Shown here in pieces: positions 10,501 to 16,966 of a stretch of DNA of 57,184 nucleotides; positions within the stretch are counted from its first letter, which is position 1; each line of letters opens with the position of its first letter. Where the stretch lies: positions 1-57,184 of the forward strand of contig LVAO01000016.1 of assembly GCA_001604065.1 (NCBI GenBank), written 5' to 3'. The position numbers and the translations under genes are program-made. Origin of the DNA: Clostridiales bacterium Firm_09 (GTDB lineage: Bacteria; Bacillota; Clostridia; Christensenellales; DTU072). The notes under the pieces were generated by a model. That model was given only the letters and a program-made list of their open reading frames with translations. It was not told the origin of the DNA and did no database searches.

Positions 10501-13500
10501 ATAGCACTCCTGGCTTTCTTTGCCTGCATCGCTGATTGCACGGAACCAGATTTCGCCGCAATAGGAAAAACCGTAGCTTCTGGTATTGACTTCCTCGGGA
10601 TAATCCTCGCTGACAACCGTCGTGATAAAACGCTCGATGCCGGTAAAAGTATATACGTTGGAGCCGTCAAGAGTGATATCCTGCCAATAGCTCATGGGTC
10701 CGCTTCCCAGACGGATCTGATATCTTGATATCGTCACATTGTCGGGAACGGATATCGTAAACGCGATATTCTCCTTGGTCCATTTGTTGGGCAGTTTGTC
10801 CGTCGAAGCCGAAATGCTGAAGGTAGCGTTGTCATAATTGATGATCAGAACAATCCCCATATAAGAAGCAAATGCGCCGGAGCTGTTTTTGGCTTTGGTA
10901 TATAAATTGAACACATACGACACTGTGCCAGTGGCACCGGTCGCAATCGAGAAGATAAATGCCTGCTCTTCGTCATAGGGATTTTCTACGCGCACAAAGT
11001 CACTTGGAGAAGGGATGACGTTATCAACCATCTCTGCCCATTCGTACACAATATGCGTACCATGCGTGGTGTTGAACGTAATGCGGAGGGGCTGCGCGGT
11101 TTTGTTCTTAAGCTGATATCGATCCGAGGTCAGCGGATCGAGCTCCAGCTCCTGACCGTCCATCGTCTCGACGGTAATCCATTTTTTATCAGAAACCTTG
11201 CCGAATTCCGAATCGTCAATATTGACAACCACCGTAAAATCGGTATAAACGCCCGCACCGCTCACCAAACGGAAAGCATTTTCGCCGGATTGTGTGACGC
11301 CCATCGCAAAATAACCGTCTGTAAGCGCAATTTCTCTTCCCAGAACAGTGCCGCCGCCCATCAGCGGATAACATTTCACTCCCGAAATATTGGTTGTAAT
11401 GGCAGGATTTCCGGTAACGGTAGCCGTGGGCGTGATACGGATCTGTACGCCGTTTGCCGCCCATTCATTTTCATAGAGATCAAGAGAACCGATTTTTTTG
11501 GTGACATTCGGCACCGGCTTGGCAGTATCCAGACGAAGTTCTGAAGAAGTTACCAGTATGGGCGAAACGGCTTCCGCCTTGTTGACGACAAAGAACGACA
11601 TTTTCTTTCTGTCCAAAGTCTCTTTGATATGTACAATATATCTTACAAGGCCGTTCGGGTTGGTGTATGTCGTATCCCGTTCAATATCGGTAATCTGCTT
11701 GCGGGTGGTGTTGTCGCCGTAAACCTCGCTGAAGAATGTATATTCGTCGTTTCCGCCCAGAAAGCTCTCAACATAGAGAGATACCGGTACGCCGCGCTCG
11801 GCATTGGCAGAAATTTCGGCTTCGGTAGAACCCCCGAACACGACCCAGCCCTGCGCATTGGTATTGACCGATAACGCATCCATCGTAAAGCTGAAGTCGC
11901 TTTTTAGTACGCTTACGGTAAACTCCTCTGTATCATAGAATCCCGCTTCTGACAAAAGCTTGAATATATAGGTCCTGTTTTTTAATTGGACGCCTGTATC
12001 CGCAATACTATAGGTGAGCCGGTAGTTTCCTGTGTCCGCGTTCATCTCATAAAAAGGAGAAGTGGTTATGTTGCCGTGCGCATCCGTTTCGCGGATTGCA
12101 TAAAGATAGCTGATAGCCGGAAGAGGATTGGTGCCGACACGCGGCTCCGGATTTTCGTTTACCAGGGTGAATGAAACAGAATCGCTTGCATATCCCACTC
12201 TGTAATTGATATCCGGTGTTGTGCCCATGCTTTTTATAGTCGTATTTTCTTTATCGACGGCAATCAAACCTATTTTGGGAACATAAGTGCTGATATAGGT
12301 GCCATAGTTGACATTGGGCGAATAGACGCTGCCCGCTTCGTTGTAAGCACGGAAATTCAGACTTCTGGTGGTCGCCCTTACGGTATAAGTATAAGCTCCT
12401 CCCGTACTTTCTAGATTGACCCAAGTATTGCCGGCATTGATGTCCTTTACCTGAAATGTCATGCCGGAAAGTCCTATGCTGCCTTCAAGCCGTGACAGTG
12501 TGTAAACAACATCGCCGTTCGCCCATCTGTTGGGGTAATAAGGGATTGTCGGAAGTGTCGCATCCGAATAGTCGATTGTGGTTGCCGTAACGGTGAATTC
12601 CGGCGGAATCATATCCAGACGAATGAATTTGCGTCCGCCGAGATAATTTTCTAATTCTGTGTGAGACTTATCGCAGGCAAAGAACAATACTTCGCCCGCA
12701 TAGCTGTCGCTTATGGTCGCCGTGCCATAATACGTGTTGACCCCCTGCGTGGTGACTGTGATGATTTCGAAGGGGCGCAGGCTGATGCCGCCGTCAATAG
12801 AATAAAAGAATTCGGTATTGTCTTTGGTATTGTCCAGCCCTTTCACCTTGAACGTAATCGGAGAAGCCACCCATTCCGGCTCGCTGCTGTCGACATTGTA
12901 AACCATTTCCACACCGCTCTTATTGTATGTGGCCTGAATCTCGGAGATTCCGAATTCCGCAGATATGCTGCTGCAGTCCAGCATCACATCCACATAGGTG
13001 GGAGAAATATAATAATAATCGATATTATCGACTGTTATCAGGGTTCGGAAATAAAAATAAGCCGTAAAAATATCTGTGAAACCTGCACCGATAATGGATT
13101 CGTCTATGGTCAGGACACCTTCATTCCAGGATTCTCCCGATTCAAAGGTTATCCAGCTGAGGTCGGAGAAATTGTCTCCTGTGACAATGGTCTCTCTTTG
13201 TGCATATTGATAAGAAACCTGGCTGCTTTGTTCGGTGCCATTTTGTGTAATGGTGATCTTGGGATAGGCATTGCTGCAAACACGCATACATGTGCCCGGA
13301 ACATATGTCCCTGTGTCAATCTCAAAAGAAAGCTTGGGAAAATATACTTCGTAATAAGGACTGTCTTCTGTTATTCTTATTTGCTCCGACGCGGCAAAGG
13401 CCGTTTGAGTTCTGGATATACTCACAGCTGTGACCAACGCCAGCAAAGCCAACATAAATAGGATTGCCAGCCACGGTTTGCGAGCGAAAGCTTGTTTATT

Positions 13501-13503
13501 CAT
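7510..13503 (-). CDS. Giant secreted Ig-like repeat protein with C-terminal membrane anchor
   Basis: 1997 residues. A Sec signal peptide is clear (residues 1-38: basic start, long hydrophobic core, cleavage near AFA-AS). The body is a series of beta modules with a recurrent pattern: W near the start, a V/I-x-V/I strand, then an SGV..Y.Y element (for example 'GEWTNS...ASGVIYQYRRNG', 'NKWYPNAIQL...GGVIYKYQRY'). These resemble bacterial Ig-like/OmpL47-type modules. Residues about 1618-1768 are helical and charged, with 'YNAYESLSTDQKSVF', a helix type seen in Gram-positive surface proteins. A beta domain and one transmembrane span follow (about 1921-1945), then a roughly 50-residue Lys/Arg-rich tail. 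There is no LPXTG. Probably an envelope-anchored adhesin or structural protein; function unknown. A weak SD (GAGAGGT) precedes the ATG. Confidence 0.85.
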   Translation of the reverse strand: MNKQAFARKPWLAILFMLALLALVTAVSISRTQTAFAASEQIRITEDSPYYEVYFPKLSFEIDTGTYVPGTCMRVCSNAYPKITITQNGTEQSSQVSYQYAQRETIVTGDNFSDLSWITFESGESWNEGVLTIDESIIGAGFTDIFTAYFYFRTLITVDNIDYYYISPTYVDVMLDCSSISAEFGISEIQATYNKSGVEMVYNVDSSEPEWVASPITFKVKGLDNTKDNTEFFYSIDGGISLRPFEIITVTTQGVNTYYGTATISDSYAGEVLFFACDKSHTELENYLGGRKFIRLDMIPPEFTVTATTIDYSDATLPTIPYYPNRWANGDVVYTLSRLEGSIGLSGMTFQVKDINAGNTWVNLESTGGAYTYTVRATTRSLNFRAYNEAGSVYSPNVNYGTYISTYVPKIGLIAVDKENTTIKSMGTTPDINYRVGYASDSVSFTLVNENPEPRVGTNPLPAISYLYAIRETDAHGNITTSPFYEMNADTGNYRLTYSIADTGVQLKNRTYIFKLLSEAGFYDTEEFTVSVLKSDFSFTMDALSVNTNAQGWVVFGGSTEAEISANAERGVPVSLYVESFLGGNDEYTFFSEVYGDNTTRKQITDIERDTTYTNPNGLVRYIVHIKETLDRKKMSFFVVNKAEAVSPILVTSSELRLDTAKPVPNVTKKIGSLDLYENEWAANGVQIRITPTATVTGNPAITTNISGVKCYPLMGGGTVLGREIALTDGYFAMGVTQSGENAFRLVSGAGVYTDFTVVVNIDDSEFGKVSDKKWITVETMDGQELELDPLTSDRYQLKNKTAQPLRITFNTTHGTHIVYEWAEMVDNVIPSPSDFVRVENPYDEEQAFIFSIATGATGTVSYVFNLYTKAKNSSGAFASYMGIVLIINYDNATFSISASTDKLPNKWTKENIAFTISVPDNVTISRYQIRLGSGPMSYWQDITLDGSNVYTFTGIERFITTVVSEDYPEEVNTRSYGFSYCGEIWFRAISDAGKESQECYVGNYMIDKIDRIAGANNYIYGMHPLYAFYQNSGDYTVDDEHSRIYIYTNSSVFIEPSELSTNLDVKTLYEGKSPVLYYYLATDSASSTPPTWGSATQVTSSTALNSGWYWVIARNTVFETTITYKVYIAKENSVQNDSSVLTAEFATYSGVGATDSTVYQGYFVFKWSNMATVLITADSNSPVYYWYKIGANGAWQIFDPGAGAQITDGSAKEITFVGEETAKDPEFINRTDVIKAGNIQQTVTFRVTNLAGNVVYVDRSVVVQIEDSVPAFDITLRSTDLAGRDITINANNADELNKWYPNAIQLILTPTASNPGGVIYKYQRYVLVGGVPQVGELQKLPGNGTNFTTDDLSVFQNSDGYVNGALYIYLVATSVATKKTYSYPLLLKIDKTLPEFTLRGKVTVGGVEKDIASGEWTNSTGGVTIYRYVSEAVQASMDNASGVIYQYRRNGSVLQNWDSSSQTENSISSYVFIATTGAGRTYTRTFEVRIDTLPPVIHSGYIEQNLDRIETYYIDQAITYDEVNLKYAKYNEFPLSNGQIIATDTVDVSNGGYVHIIIEDLAGNKTELEFYMKVFPLNVNTITLSESDRQMLVNYENTFIRAKSGLRSSRQEYFEAYISRLWDRIATLEKMRDDYRAYLTTINSRVAFNLQDDYPEMSKYINYFITNDTSILYPQWLQDEIREGVYDTYYLKLENEYAKLKALMVDVENVEEMVTVLPAINIVERGDYQYILRVYNAYESLSTDQKSVFRYTLYNKLLELKRKCEVLLLQDPTTGVSIDGKDLAAGVEIKVTDIPKTREIFNNAQRTLLETVGENEAIVSISQITLSGYGSQQDTGTVTITLPIPSTYYDYIYFSVYKLASDGTITPMSDMTINGDGLSVYFTDTQLGTYILATRGNITVRPPSEKIYGKIGDIEINGTLLTYIAYVAVGMFVVLLVIMILMTLKRGGFFRRYNRAYKNSFKARGIKAVPKGNPAVPTMPYDPTSIINPGKKYYNK

Positions 13504-13539
13504 TTTCTACCTCTCTCAGGCTGAAATGTATGCATTACT

Positions 13540-13569
13540 ATGATAGCATAATATATATATATATAACAA
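13540..13569 (-). promoter_or_regulatory. Candidate promoter of the 1997-aa exoprotein, (TA)7 in the spacer
   Basis: On the minus strand TTGTTA (13564-13569) is separated by 18 bases from TATCAT (13540-13545). The spacer consists largely of an uninterrupted dinucleotide (AT)7 tract (13551-13564). The -35 match is partial. Repeats of this kind inside a promoter spacer can change spacing by slippage. Confidence 0.5.
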
Positions 13570-13684
13570 GGTCTTTTTTATATATTTACTAATTATTAAT
13601 TAGAAGAGGACGGCAAGCAAGTGGCATTTTTTACTATTCTTTCATTGCAAGCCGAAAAATCCTGCCGGACACAGTTTTTGTCTT

Positions 13685-13716
13685 GAAATAAAAAAGCACC
13701 CCTGAATGAGGTGCTT
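13685..13716 (-). terminator. Rho-independent terminator of the zinc-ribbon gene
   Basis: A 7-bp stem (AAGCACC/GGTGCTT) with a 9-nt loop is followed on the minus strand by a TTTTTTATTTC tract. It lies 29 bases beyond the stop of the acidic zinc-ribbon gene and upstream of the exoprotein promoter, separating the two transcription units. Confidence 0.85.
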
Positions 13717-13744
13717 CACAGGTTCTTCGCGGATAAAAATTAAC

Positions 13745-14266
13745 TTATTCGGGATCTTCTTCTTCCTCTTCTTCGTCTTCCTCCTCGTCATATTCATCCG
13801 AAGAAGGATCTTGATCTTCATTGTCTTCAAAAAATTTATCGTCGAGTTCTTCATCCAGATCGCTCAACTCTTCCGCCTCTTCCGGTTTGATATCATCAAG
13901 TTCTTCCTCTTCTTCCCATGTTTCTTCTTCTGCAAGGCCCTCCAATGAGACTTCATCCGGCATCAGAATATCATCTTCGTCAAGGACGTCCTCGTCATCC
14001 AGCGCATCTTTTTCCCATGTCGCATCTTCTTCTTTATCTTCCTTCAGGTCTTCTTCTCCGATCAGAGCAGCGCAGCTCTCGCAAATGGTTTCGCCTTCGT
14101 TAAGATAGTTGATATGGCATTTGGGACAAAGCATGGCTTCTTCCTCTTCATCAAGCTCTTCTTTGAATGCTACACCGCGCATCTCTGCTTCACATATATC
14201 ACAGAATTCTTTGTCTTCAGGAATATAGTTGATATCGCAACGCGGACATTTTTTGAATTTCGGCAT
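13745..14266 (-). CDS. Double zinc-ribbon protein with extremely acidic tail
   Basis: 173 residues. Two N-terminal zinc ribbons of the same type lie in tandem: CPRC...CDIC (about residues 8-25) and CPKC...CESC (about 47-64). Each is followed by or embedded in 'INY(I/L)', as in small zinc-ribbon proteins of Clostridia. From about residue 70 to the end nearly every other residue is Glu or Asp, finishing in runs of four to seven acidic residues. The tail has almost no positive charge and is probably disordered. A strong SD (AAGGAG) and a near-consensus promoter lie upstream, with its own terminator downstream, so it is monocistronic. The acidic tail could act as a nucleic-acid mimic or bind basic proteins or divalent cations; this is inference and no function is assigned. 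Confidence 0.8.
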   Translation of the reverse strand: MPKFKKCPRCDINYIPEDKEFCDICEAEMRGVAFKEELDEEEEAMLCPKCHINYLNEGETICESCAALIGEEDLKEDKEEDATWEKDALDDEDVLDEDDILMPDEVSLEGLAEEETWEEEEELDDIKPEEAEELSDLDEELDDKFFEDNEDQDPSSDEYDEEEDEEEEEEDPE

Positions 14267-14314
14267 ATAATCTCCTTGTATAAACTTCCGTTTACATCAA
14301 TAGAATCCGGCTAT

Positions 14315-14343
14315 ATTATATTGACTAACTGCACAAATGTAAA
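14315..14343 (-). promoter_or_regulatory. Promoter of the zinc-ribbon gene
   Basis: On the minus strand TTTACA (14338-14343), a 17-base spacer and TATAAT (14315-14320) form a near-consensus vegetative promoter, about 50 bases before the ATG. Confidence 0.7.
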
Positions 14344-14485
14344 CTGTTTTTTTATAAAATTTTGCAAATCCGGTATATTCCGCACAAAGTTCTCCCGCTT
14401 TCGTTTGTGTGCCAACCCCGGTCCGAGCACTGCAAATCCGTTTCATAAGTTTTGTACAAAATTCTGTAATTTTTGTGCGAAAGTA

Positions 14486-14514
14486 TTGTATTCGTTATCA
14501 TTAAATGGTACAAT
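14486..14514 (+). promoter_or_regulatory. Candidate upstream promoter of spo0A (P1)
   Basis: TTGTAT (14486-14491), a 17-base spacer and TACAAT (14509-14514). Its predicted start, near 14521, lies just upstream of the 0A box, so Spo0A bound there would be expected to block it. Confidence 0.45.
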
Positions 14515-14525
14515 GTGACTGGTTT

Positions 14526-14532
14526 TGTCGAA
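14526..14532 (+). promoter_or_regulatory. Perfect 0A box (Spo0A binding site)
   Basis: TGTCGAA matches the established Spo0A-box consensus exactly. It sits upstream of a Spo0A-type gene, between two candidate promoters, and just upstream of the -35 region of the proximal one. This suggests autoregulation. A 7-base match alone can occur by chance; its position raises the confidence. Confidence 0.6.
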
Positions 14533-14538
14533 GCACTG

Positions 14539-14566
14539 TTCAAAATTCTCTTAGCATTGCTATAAT
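14539..14566 (+). promoter_or_regulatory. Candidate proximal promoter of spo0A (P2)
   Basis: A perfect TATAAT (14561-14566) lies 16 bases after a poor -35 (TTCAAA, 14539-14544). The 0A box lies directly upstream, where an activator of a weak -35 promoter would bind. Confidence 0.5.
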
Positions 14567-14609
14567 TGACCCATATTGACAAAAAATATATTGAGGAAGG
14601 AGAAAATTT

Positions 14610-14897
14610 ATGATCAAAATTCGCCTGCTTTTATTGTATCAGACCAAATTATGCGATGAACTTAATCAAATGGCTGCCGATTCCCATAGTTTTGATATTG
14701 CCGGCATTGTGAACAGCGTCGCCGATGCGGGACTGATTCTGGAAAAGTCAGTAGTCGACGCAGTGGTAATTGAGCTAACAGAACCCACAGAGCAGATCCT
14801 GAAATTTATTGAAACCCTTTCTTCCCGGCCTTTTGCCCCGCCTGTTGCCGTCTTTACGCCTATCCAGGACGACGCAATTGCAGTGAAAGTTCCGTAA
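14610..14897 (+). CDS. Degenerate receiver domain of a frameshifted Spo0A-type regulator (N-terminal fragment)
   Basis: The 95-residue frame is preceded by AAGGAG at 7-base spacing. It aligns without gaps to the first two thirds of the Spo0A receiver domain, but the phosphorylation site is gone. The acidic pair (Asp10/Asp11 in Bacillus subtilis) reads Tyr10/Gln11, and the phospho-acceptor Asp is Glu55 (DAVVIELTEP). The switch Thr is kept (Thr83). The frame ends at TAA 14895-14897. The rest of the domain continues in the next frame (FRKKGCKLIFHLPCEMED, from about 14890), where the conserved Lys before the cis-Pro is Leu. Removing one A from 14886-14888 restores a continuous 253-codon gene (14610-15372), close to normal Spo0A length. 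This is either a real frameshift or an assembly error. Confidence 0.75.
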   Translation: MIKIRLLLLYQTKLCDELNQMAADSHSFDIAGIVNSVADAGLILEKSVVDAVVIELTEPTEQILKFIETLSSRPFAPPVAVFTPIQDDAIAVKVP

Positions 14898-14934
14898 GAA
14901 AGGCTGCAAGCTGATTTTTCATCTTCCCTGCGAA

Positions 14935-15372
14935 ATGGAGGATGCCATCGAAGAAATCAACCGTTGCGTCACCCTCAATAAAAAGAACCAGTCTCCCGTA
15001 TCCGTCAAACTTCCCAAGGATAAGCCTATGGATGAGAGGCTGGCAAATATTTTTATAGAATCGGGCATTCCTCCCCATATAAAAGGCTATCAATTCCTGC
15101 GGCAGGCGGTCAAGCTGGCAGTACATACTCCCTCGATGATCAATAATATTACAAAACAACTCTACCCGAGCGTAGCTTCCAGTTACAACACCACCCCCAG
15201 CAAAGTGGAGCGCGCCATCCGTCATGCTATCGATGTGGCATGGTCAAGAGGCAAAATAGACAACATCAATGCGATATACGGCATCAAAGTCTTTTCGAAA
15301 GGCGAACGGCCCACGAACGGAGAGCTGATTGCACTTATCAGCGACAAACTGATTATAGAAGGCATGAATTAA
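14935..15372 (+). CDS. spo0A: Spo0A DNA-binding domain (C-terminal part of the frameshifted gene)
   Basis: The 145-residue frame carries the complete Spo0A effector domain. Diagnostic stretches are GIPPHIKGYQFLRQAV, TKQLYPSVASSYNTTPSK, VERAIRHAIDVAWSRG (the DNA recognition region) and GERPTNGELIALISDKL at the C-terminus. These are unique to Spo0A, the master regulator of sporulation entry in Bacillota, which binds TGTCGAA boxes. The ATG at 14935 lies within the receiver region and has no ribosome site of its own. The true start is probably 14610, joined through a frameshift near 14886-14895. If truly separate, the free DNA-binding half might still act, since in B. subtilis the isolated domain is constitutively active. 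It ends just before a bidirectional terminator. Confidence 0.85.
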   Translation: MEDAIEEINRCVTLNKKNQSPVSVKLPKDKPMDERLANIFIESGIPPHIKGYQFLRQAVKLAVHTPSMINNITKQLYPSVASSYNTTPSKVERAIRHAIDVAWSRGKIDNINAIYGIKVFSKGERPTNGELIALISDKLIIEGMN

Positions 15373-15395
15373 CACAACCGACCATATGCAACAAA

Positions 15396-15429
15396 AAACA
15401 GCGGTTCAAAAAACCGCTGTTTTATTTTT
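15396..15429. terminator. Bidirectional rho-independent terminator
   Basis: An 11-bp stem (AAACAGCGGTT/AACCGCTGTTT) with a 5-nt loop, T-rich on one side and A-rich on the other. It lies between the convergent ends of spo0A and the propeller-like lipoprotein gene. Confidence 0.9.
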
Positions 15430-15445
15430 GCAGATACAAAAGATC

Positions 15446-16870
15446 TCAGCTTGAAGTCAGAAGCTTTACTTCATCTTCTGCTGTAACCATACCAAGAAGC
15501 CTGGGGATGCGGCTGTCGGCATCCCGGTCCCCAACAGCGGACAAATCAAGATAATAAATATTGTCCAACACCTTCGAATTGAAATAATACAAGCAATTGC
15601 CAACCAGATCCGGTGTCAGCCATCCGGTTGTATAAGAACCGTCAAAAATGATCGACGCGCTGCGGATGTTGATATTATAGTTCACATTCCCGTCCGCCAC
15701 CGTTCTGCCAAGAACCGATATCTTATACAGGACATTGCTCAGCATATAATAAACCAAAACTTCGCTGTCCGTTTCAAAAATCCTGTAAATCGTGATGTCC
15801 GAAGAACCGGGTATCAGAGTTTCTGCCTTCCAGAGGTCGTCTCCCGGAGTAAGCAGCTGCACATTATTGCCGTTTTTTACGACGGCAGTCGTATCGTTCA
15901 GGAAGGTAAATTCTTTGTAGGTGGTACTGCGGCTGTAACGTACTTCATTTTGGGGAACAAAAGCAAGAGAATCGTCAAACAGATAAGAATAGGTGCCTGA
16001 AGAGGTCTTATTGGTGCCCTGGTCTGTTTTTGTATAAATTAATCTGAGGCCGGATCCGACATATACGGCGTCAATCAGAGTGAGGGAAAAACCCGCGGGA
16101 TAGAGAGCGGTCTGATCATAAGTCTCAGCAGAAGCTTCGATAACCTTCTTCTTTTCGCCGCCCGCCCGATAGCACCACAAAACATTGAAGTAGTCGTTCT
16201 CGTTTTCGCTTGCTTTCAGATAGAAGACGGAATTGACGAAGCTGTTCTGCCCCTCTTTATATTTAGGAAAGAAATAAGAAGTAACCTCTTCATCAATTTT
16301 TGTATCCTCGAATTTGCGTGAATTGAGATTGATGGAATGGAGTTCTTTATTAAGAACATAAATGATATAGCCTTCCACCACTTTATAGACGGCAGTATAG
16401 TCTTCGAATTTTTTGACAACTTTTGTTCCGGTGCCGTCAAGCTTTGTTCTCATCAGCCACATTTCGGCTGTTTTGGGTTCTCCGCTGCTGTTCTTGTCTA
16501 TGGACGGAGAACTGTAATATATATAACCGTCCGAAATATACAAACCGGAAGTCGCGGTAGTATTATAAACATTTTTGGGGACGATGATGATGTTGGTGCT
16601 TTTGATAGGCACTCCAGCCGCATCCAGTTCGACTCTTGCGATTGCGCCCTTCTGGACATTTCCGAAGGTATTGTCAACGTCTTTGCCGGCGTAGCCATTG
16701 ATATAGTACAAATATTTACCGTACCGGACAGCCAGTCCGCCGTTTGAAGAAACCGTCGTATCTGTTGTATCGGTGCTGATTGCCTTCGTCCGATAGGATT
16801 CGTTGCAACCTGCAAGCACAACAACAGTCAGCAGCACACAGACAATCACTAAAAAAACTTTCTTTCCCAT
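15446..16870 (-). CDS. Lipoprotein with predicted beta-propeller (DUF5050-like)
   Basis: 474 residues. The start is a type II signal peptide with lipobox LAGC (Cys at about 22), then a Thr/Ser/Asp-rich linker. The body repeats short strands typical of DUF5050-type propellers: a 'GxYLYYINGY' element followed by GAIARVELD, then 'DGYIYYSSPS', 'EGYIIYVLNKELHSINL' and 'LYKISVLG'. The protein is probably tethered to the outer face of the membrane; substrate or partner unknown. The gene has its own consensus promoter and a shared terminator downstream, so it is monocistronic. A short GGAG site precedes the ATG. The assignment to a propeller rests on the repeat pattern, not on catalytic residues. Confidence 0.75.
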   Translation of the reverse strand: MGKKVFLVIVCVLLTVVVLAGCNESYRTKAISTDTTDTTVSSNGGLAVRYGKYLYYINGYAGKDVDNTFGNVQKGAIARVELDAAGVPIKSTNIIIVPKNVYNTTATSGLYISDGYIYYSSPSIDKNSSGEPKTAEMWLMRTKLDGTGTKVVKKFEDYTAVYKVVEGYIIYVLNKELHSINLNSRKFEDTKIDEEVTSYFFPKYKEGQNSFVNSVFYLKASENENDYFNVLWCYRAGGEKKKVIEASAETYDQTALYPAGFSLTLIDAVYVGSGLRLIYTKTDQGTNKTSSGTYSYLFDDSLAFVPQNEVRYSRSTTYKEFTFLNDTTAVVKNGNNVQLLTPGDDLWKAETLIPGSSDITIYRIFETDSEVLVYYMLSNVLYKISVLGRTVADGNVNYNINIRSASIIFDGSYTTGWLTPDLVGNCLYYFNSKVLDNIYYLDLSAVGDRDADSRIPRLLGMVTAEDEVKLLTSS

Positions 16871-16902
16871 ACGTACTCCGATGTTTTGTAATCGTAAAAT
16901 AT

Positions 16903-16931
16903 ATTATATATTATAATAGAGCAGTTTGCAA
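16903..16931 (-). promoter_or_regulatory. Promoter of the propeller-like lipoprotein gene
   Basis: On the minus strand TTGCAA (16926-16931), a 17-base AT-rich spacer and perfect TATAAT (16903-16908), about 33 bases before the ATG. Confidence 0.7.
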
Positions 16932-16966
16932 CAGATTTGGAAGAAAACACGCTATGCAAAATCGCA

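Larger units (their letters stand above)
14267..14609. other. Divergent intergenic region between the zinc-ribbon gene and spo0A
   Basis: 343 AT-rich bases without a credible gene. It holds one minus-strand promoter for the zinc-ribbon gene and two candidate plus-strand promoters for the Spo0A-type gene. A perfect 0A box lies between the latter two, and an AAGGAG ribosome site sits 7 bases before the spo0A ATG. A 76-codon minus-strand ORF here lacks a ribosome site and overlaps all these elements. Confidence 0.7.

Noticed and set aside
14352-14582. 76-codon minus-strand ORF upstream of spo0A
   Set aside because: No ribosome site, composition typical of noncoding AT-rich DNA, and it covers the promoters and 0A box of spo0A.
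14880-14900. Programmed +1 frameshift in spo0A
   Set aside because: The sequence near the stop is CCG TAA G. A prolyl-tRNA on CCG would pair poorly after slipping to CGT, and no internal SD-like stimulator is visible. A mutation or assembly error is simpler.
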